Shown piece by piece: positions 1 through 7,620 of a DNA stretch of 14,696 nt. The stretch spans positions 1-14,696 of the forward strand of contig PWFM01000079.1 of assembly GCA_003553895.1 (NCBI GenBank). The letters run 5' to 3'. Position numbers and translations under genes: made by a program. The DNA is from Syntrophomonadaceae bacterium. Lineage in GTDB: Bacteria; Bacillota; Dethiobacteria; DTU022. Numbering within the stretch: position 1 is the stretch's first letter; the number at the start of each line of letters is the position of its first letter. Below the pieces are notes generated by a model. The model had not been told where the DNA came from. It saw only the letters and a program-made list of their open reading frames with translations, and did not search any database.

Positions 1-1154
1 TCCTCTTCACCGGGGATGTTTTCCATCTCAGCCATCTCGGTTTTTCCGGCCGGCCAGTTGGTAATGACCACCTTAACCGGATCAAGCACAGCCATCAGGC
101 GCGGCGCCGAGGTTTCCAGTTCCTGGCGGATGCAGTGCTCCAACAAGGCCAGATCAGCAGTGCTATCGGCCCGCGAAACTCCCACCCGCTCCTGGAAATC
201 GGCAATCGAAGCGGGGGTAAAGCCTCTCCTGCGCATACCCGCTATAGTTGGCATCCGGGGGTCATCCCAACCCTCCACATACTTTTCTTCCACCAGGCGG
301 CGCAGTTTGCGTTTGCTCATAACTGTATAGGTCAGGTTCAAACGGGCAAACTCGGTCTGGCGGGAACGGAAACTGACCGCTTCCGGGTATAATTCCATGG
401 CGCAGTCCACGATCCAGTCATAGAGCGGCCGGTGATCGGTATATTCAATGGAACAAAGCGAATGGGTAATCCCTTCGTGGGCATCGGAAAAGGGATGGTC
501 AAAATCGTACATCGGGTAGATACACCACTTATCGCCGGTGCGATGGTGGGCGGCATGCAAAATACGGTAAAGCACCGGGTCTCGCATGTTCAGGTTGCCC
601 GAACTCATATCTATCCTGGCCCGAAGGACCCGGCTGCCATCGGCGAACTCCCCCCCGCGCATCCGTTCGAAAAGGTCGAGGTTCTCTTCCACCGGTCGGT
701 CGCGGTAGGGGCTTTCCCGGCCCGGTTCGGTCAGGGTGCCCCGGTAGTCCCTGATCTCTTCCTGGCTTAGATCACAAACATAAGCTTTTCCGGCCTTGAT
801 CAGGCGCCTGGCAAACTCGTATTTGACCTCAAAATAGTCGGAGCTAAAAAACAGGCGGTCCTCCCATTCCGCACCCAGCCAGCGGATGTCCTCCATAATT
901 GAGTCAACAAATTCCTGCTCTTCCTTGATCGGGTTGGTATCATCAAAGCGGAGGTTAAACTTGCCGTCAAATATTTTGGACAGTTTATAATTAAGGATAA
1001 TTGCCCGGGCGTGGCCGATATGGAGATAACCATTTGGCTCCGGCGGAAAGCGGGTATGCACGCACTTTTCTCCGAGCACCCCTTTTTCTAGATCTTCCTT
1101 AATCATGTAGTAAATAAAATTGGTCATCGCTTTAGATTCCGTATTTTCAGCCAT
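1..1154 (-). CDS. glnS: Glutaminyl-tRNA synthetase (N-terminal 384 residues, cut by window edge)
   Basis: This class Ib aminoacyl-tRNA synthetase charges tRNA-Gln with glutamine in the cytoplasm. The translation shows the GlnRS form of the first signature, PPEPNGYLHIGHAR, with HIGH at residues 45-48, then RFDDTNP, and the KMSKS-loop equivalent VMSKRKL with M at 279. Bacterial GluRS would instead have a PSPTG..HIGGAR signature, so GlnRS is the better call. The chosen ATG (complement of 1152-1154) follows an AAAAGGGG Shine-Dalgarno about 6 bases upstream. The reading frame is open to base 1, so the C-terminal anticodon-binding beta-barrels lie outside the window. The gene is last in the visible cdaA-to-glmS leftward block, 136 bases after a small membrane ORF. 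GlnRS is not universal in bacteria; its presence suggests direct Gln-tRNA charging in place of, or besides, the GatCAB route. Confidence 0.95.
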   Translation of the reverse strand, partial: MAENTESKAMTNFIYYMIKEDLEKGVLGEKCVHTRFPPEPNGYLHIGHARAIILNYKLSKIFDGKFNLRFDDTNPIKEEQEFVDSIMEDIRWLGAEWEDRLFFSSDYFEVKYEFARRLIKAGKAYVCDLSQEEIRDYRGTLTEPGRESPYRDRPVEENLDLFERMRGGEFADGSRVLRARIDMSSGNLNMRDPVLYRILHAAHHRTGDKWCIYPMYDFDHPFSDAHEGITHSLCSIEYTDHRPLYDWIVDCAMELYPEAVSFRSRQTEFARLNLTYTVMSKRKLRRLVEEKYVEGWDDPRMPTIAGMRRRGFTPASIADFQERVGVSRADSTADLALLEHCIRQELETSAPRLMAVLDPVKVVITNWPAGKTEMAEMENIPGEE

Positions 1155-1290
1155 TTTAATCCCCTTTTCAAATTCCCGGCGCTTTTTTGCGGCCCTTACT
1201 GAATTATGGCCCGTTTTTCTTGAACCGGATAAGATAAGTTTCAACGATTCTTTTCGAAAACCTTCCTGCTATGATCACCTTTCCCCCGGA
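1155..1290. other. Intergenic gap before glnS
   Basis: Reading leftward, this 136-base gap separates the small membrane ORF from glnS. It contains a loose inverted pair, TTGAAAC and GGTTCAA, about 11 bases apart, and a weak possible -10 (CATAAT on the minus strand) without a good -35. I see no T-box-like sequence, convincing intrinsic terminator or strong promoter, so read-through from glmS is plausible but unproven. Confidence 0.4.
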
Positions 1291-1452
1291 TCAGCGTTTT
1301 TTACCAGGAAAAAGGAAAATGGCAGCGCCAAGCACAAAGAACAGGGTTCCTGCAATCATCAGGGGATCGCGATCGCGAATTGAAGCGGCAAGGTAAATAA
1401 TACCGCACAGAAAGAACAGGAGCCAGCCTGTAATATGGAAGCGGGATTTCAT
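1291..1452 (-). CDS. Small two-helix membrane protein, unknown function (53 aa)
   Basis: This short ORF begins 3 bases after the glmS stop codon (TAG AAT ATG), so it is probably translationally coupled to glmS; a weak GGTGGA in the glmS tail could serve as ribosome binding site. The 53-residue product starts MKSRFHITGWLLFFLCGIIY and has two hydrophobic stretches, at about residues 8-22 and 34-48. They are separated by a charged IRDRDP turn, and the protein ends in GKKR. This is the pattern of a small hairpin membrane protein with basic ends. I do not recognise a family and assign no function. Support is the position, the clean amphipathic layout and the absence of any competing gene on either strand. 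A chance ORF remains possible because it is short and its Shine-Dalgarno is weak. Confidence 0.6.
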   Translation of the reverse strand: MKSRFHITGWLLFFLCGIIYLAASIRDRDPLMIAGTLFFVLGAAIFLFPGKKR

Positions 1453-1455
1453 ATT

Positions 1456-3294
1456 CTATTCCACCGTCACACTTTTGGCCAGGTTGCGGGGCTTATCAAC
1501 TGAACTGCCCCGGCCCACCGCTGTATAATAGGCTATCAGCTGGGTGGAAACTACGCTCAGTATGGGGGCCAAAACATCGTTTACCCGGGGCAGGTTAAAT
1601 ACCGAGTCGACCTGCCTGGACACATCTTTAAAATCCTCCCGGGTTATGGCAAACACAGCCCCGCCCCGGGCATTTACCACCTGGATATTGCTCAGAGTTT
1701 TATCGAGAATTGCTTCCTGCGTAACCAGGGCAATAACCGGCACCCCTTTTTCGATCAGGGCCAGGGGCCCGTGCTTGAGCTCGCCTGCTGCGCAGGCTTC
1801 GGCGTGAATATATGAAATTTCTTTTAGTTTAAGAGCGCCTTCCATGGCTACCGGGTAATCCAGGTTGCGGCCGATGAAAAAAGCGTGGTCCCATTTGACC
1901 AGGTAATCGCAGTAAGCTTGAATAGCGGCAACACTTTCTTCTGACAAAACCTGTTTCAACTGGTCCGGCATACCCAGCAGGCCTTTCACCAGTTCGGCCG
2001 CCTTTGCCGCTTCCAGGGTTCCCCTGATTTGCGCCAGGTAGATGGCAACCAGATAAAGAGCCACCAGCTGGGTTACGTAAGCCTTGGTCGAGGCCACAGC
2101 GATTTCCGGCCCGGCCCAGGTATAAAGGACCTGGTCCGCTTCGCGGGACACACTGCTGCCCACCACGTTGGTAATGGCCAGGACTTTCAGGCCCCTGGCA
2201 CGAGCCATCCGCAGGCCGGCCAGGGTGTCGGCAGTTTCTCCCGACTGGCTGATCACGACAGCAAGCTGGTTTTCGGCGAAAACTGGCGTCCTGTACCTAA
2301 ATTCTGAAGCCACATCCACCTCCACGGGAATGCCGGCCAGCTTTTCTATGGCCAGTTTGCCAACCAAGCCGGCGTGGTAAGCTGTCCCGCAGGCAATAAT
2401 ATAGATTTTATCCAGGTTTAAAATTTGTTCTGGTGTCAGATCCAGTTCCTGCAGCTCAACCAGGCCGCTGGAAACATCCACTCTCTGCCGCAGAGTTTCT
2501 CTTACCGCAGCGGGCTGTTCCATTATTTCTTTGAGCATAAAATGATCGTAGCCGCCTTTTTCAGCGGCTTCCTGGTTCCAGGTTATCTGTAGAACCTCTT
2601 TTTCTACCGGGAGGCTGTCAGCATCGTAAAAAATAACCTTATCCGGAGTTATGGAAGCGAACTCGCCATCTTCCATAATACAGGTTTTGCGGGTATGGGC
2701 CAGGAGGGCGGGTATGTCGGAGGCCACAAAGTTTTCACCATCACCCAGGCCGATGATCAGGGGGCTGTCCTGACGGGCGCATACAAGAAGATCCGGCTCT
2801 TCCGAACAGGCAGCCACAAGGGCATAAGAACCTTCAACATCAGCCACGGCCCTCTGCACCGCTTCCAGCAAATCATCCTGGTAGTAATATTCGATCAGAT
2901 GGGCCAGCACTTCGCTGTCAGTTTCAGAGTTAAAACGGTAACCGGCCTCTTCCGTTAGCCGCCGGCGCAGGGAACGATGATTTTCAATAATGCCATTATG
3001 AACGACAACAATCTTACCTGAAACACTGCTGTGGGGATGGGCGTTCAAGTCGGTTGGCGGGCCATGGGTGGCCCAGCGGGTATGGCCGACTCCAACCCTG
3101 ACCTCTTTAAACTGGTCGTTCAGCGCTTTTTCCAGGTCGGCAACCGAACCGGCTGCCTTGGTAACAATCAACTGCCCGTTTTCTTGCAAGGCTACACCGG
3201 CAGAATCATAACCCCTGTATTCCAATTTTTTTAAGCCTTCAATCAAAACCCGGCCTGCTTCCCTTTTTCCGGTATAGCCAACTATACCGCACAT
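1456..3294 (-). CDS. glmS: Glutamine--fructose-6-phosphate aminotransferase (isomerizing)
   Basis: GlmS makes glucosamine-6-phosphate from fructose-6-phosphate and glutamine, the entry step to UDP-GlcNAc for peptidoglycan. The N-terminus MCGIVGYTGKREAG carries the Cys that becomes the N-terminal nucleophile of the class II glutaminase domain (about residues 2-215). Two SIS sugar-isomerase domains follow, with CGTAYHAG near 302, SQSGETADT near 348 and ELKHGP near 508. The end, PRNLAKSVTVE, is the usual GlmS C-terminus, and 612 residues is the normal length. A G-rich stretch and AGGA lie just before the ATG. It is 129 bases downstream of glmM and precedes a small membrane ORF. The leader shows no recognisable glmS ribozyme. 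Confidence 0.97.
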   Translation of the reverse strand: MCGIVGYTGKREAGRVLIEGLKKLEYRGYDSAGVALQENGQLIVTKAAGSVADLEKALNDQFKEVRVGVGHTRWATHGPPTDLNAHPHSSVSGKIVVVHNGIIENHRSLRRRLTEEAGYRFNSETDSEVLAHLIEYYYQDDLLEAVQRAVADVEGSYALVAACSEEPDLLVCARQDSPLIIGLGDGENFVASDIPALLAHTRKTCIMEDGEFASITPDKVIFYDADSLPVEKEVLQITWNQEAAEKGGYDHFMLKEIMEQPAAVRETLRQRVDVSSGLVELQELDLTPEQILNLDKIYIIACGTAYHAGLVGKLAIEKLAGIPVEVDVASEFRYRTPVFAENQLAVVISQSGETADTLAGLRMARARGLKVLAITNVVGSSVSREADQVLYTWAGPEIAVASTKAYVTQLVALYLVAIYLAQIRGTLEAAKAAELVKGLLGMPDQLKQVLSEESVAAIQAYCDYLVKWDHAFFIGRNLDYPVAMEGALKLKEISYIHAEACAAGELKHGPLALIEKGVPVIALVTQEAILDKTLSNIQVVNARGGAVFAITREDFKDVSRQVDSVFNLPRVNDVLAPILSVVSTQLIAYYTAVGRGSSVDKPRNLAKSVTVE

Positions 3295-3423
3295 ATCCTA
3301 ACCCCCCGTTTGCTTCCAGCCTGGCATTTGCTCCGGCAAATCACAGCCCAGAAATGCTCGACTTTTAATAAGCGCTGCATTGATTACCAAAAAGCGCTTC
3401 AAAGATATTTATCCCCGGTCCCT
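3295..3423 (-). promoter_or_regulatory. glmM-glmS intergenic leader with two short hairpins
   Basis: Read on the minus strand, this 129-base leader has a 7-bp inverted repeat (AAGCGCT, 16-base loop, AGCGCTT) close to the glmM stop. Nearer glmS it has a tight hairpin, ATTTGC CGGA GCAAAT, at 3326-3341, whose downstream side is about 31 bases before the glmS start codon. Neither is followed by a U-run, so they are not clear intrinsic terminators. They could be processing or attenuation structures. The conserved glmS ribozyme core is not seen and the leader is short for one. Confidence 0.35.
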
Positions 3424-4764
3424 TTAAGATTGTTCTTCGGCAATTATATCCGCCAGGGATTGAGCATATTGCTTTATTTTATGTTCTGGAAGGGAAGCCT
3501 CCAGCATAACCCGTATCTTCGCTTCCGTACCGGAAGGGCGGACCAGGATGCGGCCCTCTTTGCCCAGCTGCTGCTCGATCTCGTTGATGGATTCAGTTAT
3601 GCGTTTATTCTTATCCCAACCTTCTTTTGTGCCTACTTCTTGGTTGACCAAAACCTGGGGCAACCTTTCCAGGTGGGAGGCCAGTTCAGATAGTGGTTGC
3701 CGGCGCTCCTGGACCACTTTGAGCAATTTCAAAGCCGTCAGTAAACCGTCGCCGGTTGTGGCAGAATCAGAAAAGATAATGTGCCCGGACTGCTCTCCAC
3801 CAAGGTTATAACCACCTTCAACCATCTTTTCAAGCACGTAACGGTCTCCTACCCTGGTCCGGATCACTTTAAACCCATGCTTTTCAGCCAGGATATCAAG
3901 CCCACCGTTACTCATTACGGTTGCTACCAGGGTATTATTCTTCAGGAGATTTTTCTCTGCCAGATCTACTGCGCAAATGGCCATGATGGCATCTCCATCG
4001 ACCTCATTGCCTTTTTCATCAACAGCAATCAGGCGGTCGGCATCGCCGTCAAAAGCCAGGCCCAGGGAAGCTCCGCTGTTGACCACTTCCCTTTGCAGAT
4101 CGGCGGTATTGGTAGCGCCGCAGTCTACATTGATCCTGCTGCCGTCCGGTTCGTCGTGTATTATCTTAACCTTGGCCCCAAGCTGCTGCAGCAGCTCTCC
4201 GGCTACCCGGCAGGCAGCGCCGTGAGCACAATCAACTACCAGGTCCAATCCCTCCAAAGACGAGGAGTTGCTCTTCAGGTGATCTAAGTACTTTTGCACG
4301 GCATCGCCGTCGCGAAAAGCCTGCCCGAGGCCTGATCCTTCAGGACGGGGCAAATCGTCCTTTTCCCGGTGGTAATAATTCTCTATTTCCTCTTCCAGGG
4401 AATCGGGCAGTTTAAACCCGGTATTATAAAATATTTTTAGGCCGTTGTCTTCAATTGGATTGTGGGAAGCCGAGATCACCACCCCGGCTGAAGCATTCAA
4501 GGTCCTGGTCAGGTAGGCAACTGCCGGTGTGGAAATTACACCCAGCAGGCGGACCTCCCCCCCGACCGAATTAATACCCGCCGTCAGGGACCCTTCCAAC
4601 ATGGCGCCGGAAAGGCGGGTATCGCGCCCTATAACAAAAAGGGGTCTTTCATTCTTGCCGCCCAGCATCCAGGCCGCAATCCTCCCGATTCTAAAAGCCA
4701 GTTCCGGGGTTAACTCCCGGTTGGCTACGCCTCTGATTCCATCGGTTCCAAATAGTTTTCCCAA
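3424..4764 (-). CDS. glmM: Phosphoglucosamine mutase
   Basis: GlmM converts glucosamine-6-phosphate to glucosamine-1-phosphate for UDP-GlcNAc synthesis. From the TTG start the protein begins (M)GKLFGTDGIRGVANRELTP, the usual GlmM N-terminus. The phosphoserine loop ISASHNP has its catalytic serine at residue 100. DGDADR supplies the metal ligands, and RPSGTEAKIRVM near the C-terminus is the phosphate-binding loop. The frame stays open upstream to an ATG at 4851. I chose TTG at 4762-4764 because it sits 7 bases after a near-perfect AAAGGAGG and gives 446 residues, typical for the family; the extra 29 residues look unrelated. It lies between cdaR and glmS. In several Firmicutes GlmM also binds and inhibits CdaA, which fits the linkage here. 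Confidence 0.96.
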   Translation of the reverse strand: MGKLFGTDGIRGVANRELTPELAFRIGRIAAWMLGGKNERPLFVIGRDTRLSGAMLEGSLTAGINSVGGEVRLLGVISTPAVAYLTRTLNASAGVVISASHNPIEDNGLKIFYNTGFKLPDSLEEEIENYYHREKDDLPRPEGSGLGQAFRDGDAVQKYLDHLKSNSSSLEGLDLVVDCAHGAACRVAGELLQQLGAKVKIIHDEPDGSRINVDCGATNTADLQREVVNSGASLGLAFDGDADRLIAVDEKGNEVDGDAIMAICAVDLAEKNLLKNNTLVATVMSNGGLDILAEKHGFKVIRTRVGDRYVLEKMVEGGYNLGGEQSGHIIFSDSATTGDGLLTALKLLKVVQERRQPLSELASHLERLPQVLVNQEVGTKEGWDKNKRITESINEIEQQLGKEGRILVRPSGTEAKIRVMLEASLPEHKIKQYAQSLADIIAEEQS

Positions 4765-4862
4765 TGGCAGGCCTCCTTTACAACATGAGATACCGGGCAG
4801 CCAGTTGATAGCGGTTAAACCGTACCGGCTTAAAAGCCTCTGGCCGGCCACTACAGCCCTTA

Positions 4863-5579
4863 TTACTGCTCTTCCTCGCCTTCTTCCTCTTCATCCTCTT
4901 CTTCTTCCTCTTCAGGCTCTTCCCTTTCTAATTCAACCCGGACCGTAACCGTTTCGGGATCGATTAAAAGGTTTGTAACCGGTGTTTCTTCTTCGTCGTA
5001 GGCGTTAATTTCGGGCTCTACCCTTTCTACGTACTTCATCCCGGACAGATCGATAATAGCCATTACCCGCGCTACCTGTTCAAACTGCGACTCGGGGGCA
5101 CCAATCATCACTTCCTCCGGTTCAACGGTATAACCAACCATTCTCCAACCTTCCGCCGGATCGCCAAAAATATCGATCTCCACCGGGAAATTATCGGAAA
5201 GGTACTCTTCGATCACTACCCGGACCTGTTCCGGCTCATATGAAACCACGCTGAGCCCTCTCGGGGAACGGCCCTGAACTCTGACCAGGTGGCTGCCGGG
5301 CTCTTTGCCGGAAAGATCAACAAAAGCATCCAGTTCCTGGATGGTCAGGTCTTCAAAGTTTTCCGGCAACCCTTCCAGGGTCAGATCCACCGATGAAGGC
5401 ATGTCAGTGACGACGTAATCCGGGTCCAGGTTTTCCACCCGCAGGGGCACATCCTGCCAGACCTGGCGGGCAGGAGTTGTCCGGGTGATTTTATCCCCGG
5501 TTACAAACAGCCACAGGACTAAAGCCATAAAGATGGCCAAGACCCGGGCAAAATTGTTGCTTCTCAAGAATTTTTCCAT
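4863..5579 (-). CDS. cdaR: YbbR-domain membrane protein, CdaA regulator
   Basis: CdaR is a membrane-anchored, extracytoplasmic regulator of the diadenylate cyclase CdaA. The ATG (complement of 5577-5579) is 1 base after the cdaA stop, and its GGAGG is inside the last codons of cdaA, so the two are translationally coupled. The longer open frame upstream overlaps cdaA and is not used. The 238-residue product has a short basic N-terminus, one transmembrane helix at about residues 10-27, and two YbbR-like beta-rich segments (about 30-125 and 128-218). Characterised CdaR proteins commonly carry three or four YbbR repeats, so this one is short. The last 20 or so residues are nearly all Glu/Asp, an unusual acidic tail. 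Family assignment rests on the N-terminal anchor, the repeats and the invariant cdaA-cdaR-glmM order. Confidence 0.9.
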   Translation of the reverse strand: MEKFLRSNNFARVLAIFMALVLWLFVTGDKITRTTPARQVWQDVPLRVENLDPDYVVTDMPSSVDLTLEGLPENFEDLTIQELDAFVDLSGKEPGSHLVRVQGRSPRGLSVVSYEPEQVRVVIEEYLSDNFPVEIDIFGDPAEGWRMVGYTVEPEEVMIGAPESQFEQVARVMAIIDLSGMKYVERVEPEINAYDEEETPVTNLLIDPETVTVRVELEREEPEEEEEEDEEEEGEEEQ

Positions 5580-5580
5580 C

Positions 5581-6414
5581 TTACTTATTATTCCTCCATG
5601 ACCACAGGTTGAAACTGTCACTGCGCTCCGGCTTGCATAAATCGGTGAGCATTCTGCGCAGTTTCTTCTCATCCAGATAGCGGGTTAAAACACCGTCGTG
5701 GGCGACAGAAATAATTCCTGTTTCTTCCGATATAATAATTGCCACCGCGTCTGAATGCTCGGTAATGCCTATCCCGGCCCGGTGCCTGGTGCCCAGTTCT
5801 TTGCTCAGGCCCGGATCTTCTGTAAAAGGAAGATAGCAGCCGGCAGCGATGATTTGGTCCCCCCGGATAATTACCGCTCCATCGTGGAGTGGGCTGCGGG
5901 GGAAAAATATATTGACCAGGAGCTCGGCAGTAACCATTCCATTAACCGGGATACCGGTATCGACCCATTCTTTCAAACCGGTTGAACGTTCCATAACGAT
6001 CAACGCTCCAATGCGCTTTTTAACCAGGACCGGGATAGCCTTGGTCAGCTCATCAAGCATCTGTTCAAAGTCCTGGGTGCTCCAGCTCCAGTAGGTGCTT
6101 TTAAAAATTTTGCCGCGGCCGAGTTGTTCCAGGGCCCGTCGTAATTCAGGCTGAAAAACAATTGGGATGGCAATTAACCCGACGGTCATAACCTGACGAA
6201 GAGTCCAGTTGAGGGTATCAAGGCCGGTCTGATCACTGATCACCATGGCTACGAGCAGGACAACCAGGCCTTTCACCAATTGCTCAGCCCGAGTCCCGCG
6301 AATAATTAAGATAACCCGGTAGAAGATGTAAGCCATAAGAACTATATCAATTATATCGCGCCACTCGACATTAAGCTGAAGAACTGCTGCTATGATTCGA
6401 TCCAAAATAGCCAC
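5581..6414 (-). CDS. cdaA: Diadenylate cyclase CdaA (c-di-AMP synthase)
   Basis: This membrane enzyme condenses two ATP into cyclic di-AMP, the second messenger that controls potassium/osmolyte balance and cell-wall homeostasis in Firmicutes. Three hydrophobic helices occupy about residues 20-39, 46-61 and 75-88. The DAC domain follows, with the catalytic DGA motif at 178-180 (PLHDGAVII) and RHR at 210-212 (GTRHRAGIG). Length, 277 residues, is normal. The start is GTG (complement of 6412-6414) with AGAGGG about 11 bases upstream. The first in-frame ATG (residue 28) would remove part of the first membrane helix. It is the first gene of the cdaA-cdaR-glmM-glmS block, 166 bases downstream of the AmmeMemoRadiSam radical SAM gene. 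Confidence 0.97.
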   Translation of the reverse strand: MAILDRIIAAVLQLNVEWRDIIDIVLMAYIFYRVILIIRGTRAEQLVKGLVVLLVAMVISDQTGLDTLNWTLRQVMTVGLIAIPIVFQPELRRALEQLGRGKIFKSTYWSWSTQDFEQMLDELTKAIPVLVKKRIGALIVMERSTGLKEWVDTGIPVNGMVTAELLVNIFFPRSPLHDGAVIIRGDQIIAAGCYLPFTEDPGLSKELGTRHRAGIGITEHSDAVAIIISEETGIISVAHDGVLTRYLDEKKLRRMLTDLCKPERSDSFNLWSWRNNK

Positions 6415-6580
6415 TTTGAGTTGATCCCTCTTTAAAAATTCCAGGTGGGATAAAAGGCAGCATTACCTGTTAATAATGCATTATCTATTCGATGCCCGCA
6501 CAATAAATACCTGCACCGGCAGGAAAAAAACCGGCACTATTATTTTACCATTAGAGGGGTGATTATGCCCAACACTATTT
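6415..6580 (-). promoter_or_regulatory. amrS-cdaA intergenic region, possible cdaA promoter
   Basis: This 166-base gap is AT-rich compared with its surroundings. It contains a perfect 12-bp palindrome, ATAATGCATTAT, at 6473-6484. On the minus strand TTATTG, a 17-base spacer and TAATGC make a weak promoter candidate overlapping that palindrome. A 5-bp hairpin (CCTGC ACCG GCAGG, 6510-6523) lacks a downstream U-run in the direction of transcription. The promoter call is tentative; cdaA could also be read through from the amr genes. Confidence 0.3.
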
Positions 6581-6607
6581 TTATTTTTCATCTGTGTCGG
6601 GCATAAT
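6562..6607 (-). repeat. Long inverted repeat around the amrS stop codon
   Basis: ATTATGCCCAACAC (6562-6575) pairs with GTGTCGGGCATAAT (6594-6607): 13 of 14 positions pair, with one A-C mismatch. The loop is 18 bases, A-rich in the mRNA sense, and contains the amrS stop codon. There is no U-tract on either side, so it is not a standard intrinsic terminator. It may be an mRNA 3'-end stability or processing hairpin, or a Rho-related block. Confidence 0.75.
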
Positions 6608-7597
6608 AATATTAATCCAACTGCCACAGTTATTACAGTAGTTTCCATCCAGGCCTTCCAGGCTGATCCGGTAAAAAGTGCGTTTGATAAGCAGGTTGCC
6701 GCAGCAGGGACAGGTTGTATCTGAAGCGCCGGGCAAATCAATATTGCCAAGGAATACATACCGCAAATGCTTTTGGGCCAATTCTTTTGACCTCTCCAGC
6801 ACCTCCACCGGCGTGGGAGGCTTGTCAAGCTTATATTGCGGAAAGTAGCGGGAATAATGAAGGACCAGATCCGGATTTAAACTGCCCAGCCACCGGGCCA
6901 GTTCTTCCTGCTCAGCAGGATCGTCATTAACTGATGGGATAAGCAGGCAGGTTGCCTCAACATGGCAGGCTTGAACGGCCTTTTCCACCGTCTCAATAAC
7001 CGGCCCCTTTCGCCCCCTGCAGTACTCGCTGTAAAAATCGTCATTAAAAGCCTTGATATCTACATTCATGGCATCGATATAGGGCAGCAGCTCTTCAAAG
7101 GGCTCCCGGTTTATATAGCCGTTGGTAACCAGGATGTTTTTATAACCATGCTCATGGAGCAGGCGCGCCGTATCATAAACAAACTCATACCAGATGATCG
7201 GTTCATTATAAGTGTAGGCCACACCGGGCACATTGCCGGGGCCGCCTTCTCTTTCCAGCATCTGCAAAACGTCACCTGGGCCTACCCTCTTCGGGGCCTG
7301 CTCCGGCCCTCCCCGGGCCAGGGTCCAGTTCTGGCAAAACGAGCACTGCAGGTTGCAGCCAAACGTCCCCAGCGACAAAACAGAGTGCCCGGGATAATAA
7401 TGATAGAGGGGCTTCTTTTCGATCGGATCCCGGTTCGCCGCCGCCAGGCAGCCGTAATTTGTCGAATAGAGTTCGCCGCTCTTTACTTCCCGGGCCCCGC
7501 AGGCTCCCACCTGGCCCTCTTTGAGCCGGCAACCACGGGGGCAGAGCAGGCACTCTACCAGGTCGTCTTTTTTTTGATAAAATCTTGCTATTTGCAA
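6581..7597 (-). CDS. amrS: AmmeMemoRadiSam system radical SAM enzyme
   Basis: This is the radical SAM member of the AmmeMemoRadiSam system, a widespread gene set whose reaction is not firmly established. The S-adenosylmethionine [4Fe-4S] motif is FGCNLQCSFCQN with Cys81, Cys85 and Cys88. The N-terminus has a further cysteine group (CLLCPRGC, Cys16, 19, 23, then Cys33), as in relatives of pyruvate-formate-lyase activating enzymes. Motifs YTYNEPIIWYEF and NVDIKAF fit that barrel. The C-terminus adds CPCC (296-299) and CNNC (321-324), a zinc-ribbon-like or extra cluster site. The start is TTG (complement of 7595-7597), preceded by GAGAAGGA at short spacing; no in-frame ATG is near. It follows the AMMECR1 gene by 23 bases and forms one operon with it. 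Its stop codon lies inside a long hairpin. Confidence 0.93.
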   Translation of the reverse strand: MQIARFYQKKDDLVECLLCPRGCRLKEGQVGACGAREVKSGELYSTNYGCLAAANRDPIEKKPLYHYYPGHSVLSLGTFGCNLQCSFCQNWTLARGGPEQAPKRVGPGDVLQMLEREGGPGNVPGVAYTYNEPIIWYEFVYDTARLLHEHGYKNILVTNGYINREPFEELLPYIDAMNVDIKAFNDDFYSEYCRGRKGPVIETVEKAVQACHVEATCLLIPSVNDDPAEQEELARWLGSLNPDLVLHYSRYFPQYKLDKPPTPVEVLERSKELAQKHLRYVFLGNIDLPGASDTTCPCCGNLLIKRTFYRISLEGLDGNYCNNCGSWINIIMPDTDEK

Positions 7598-7620
7598 GCT
7601 ATCCTTCTCCCAGCCATAAT

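Noticed and set aside
1367..1378. Perfect 12-bp palindrome TCGCGATCGCGA
   Set aside because: It is inside the small ORF and explained by the Arg-Asp repeat codons (IRDRD); no sign that it is an operator or repeat family.
3295..3423. glmS ribozyme upstream of glmS
   Set aside because: The gap is short and, on the minus strand, lacks the ordered conserved core; scattered AGCGC and GGGAC are not in the right arrangement.
3781..4287. Plus-strand frame opposite glmM
   Set aside because: Shadow frame of a well-supported gene with no domain signature.
4765..4851. Longer GlmM start at ATG 4851
   Set aside because: The extra 29 residues do not resemble GlmM, and the TTG at 4764 has a near-perfect Shine-Dalgarno at ideal spacing.
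5580..5672. Longer CdaR start inside cdaA
   Set aside because: The extension would overlap the cdaA coding end and lacks CdaR-like sequence; ATG 5579 with coupled GGAGG starts directly before the membrane anchor.
6510..6523. CCTGC/GCAGG hairpin as amr operon terminator
   Set aside because: Only 5 bp, and in the direction of transcription the T-run precedes rather than follows it.
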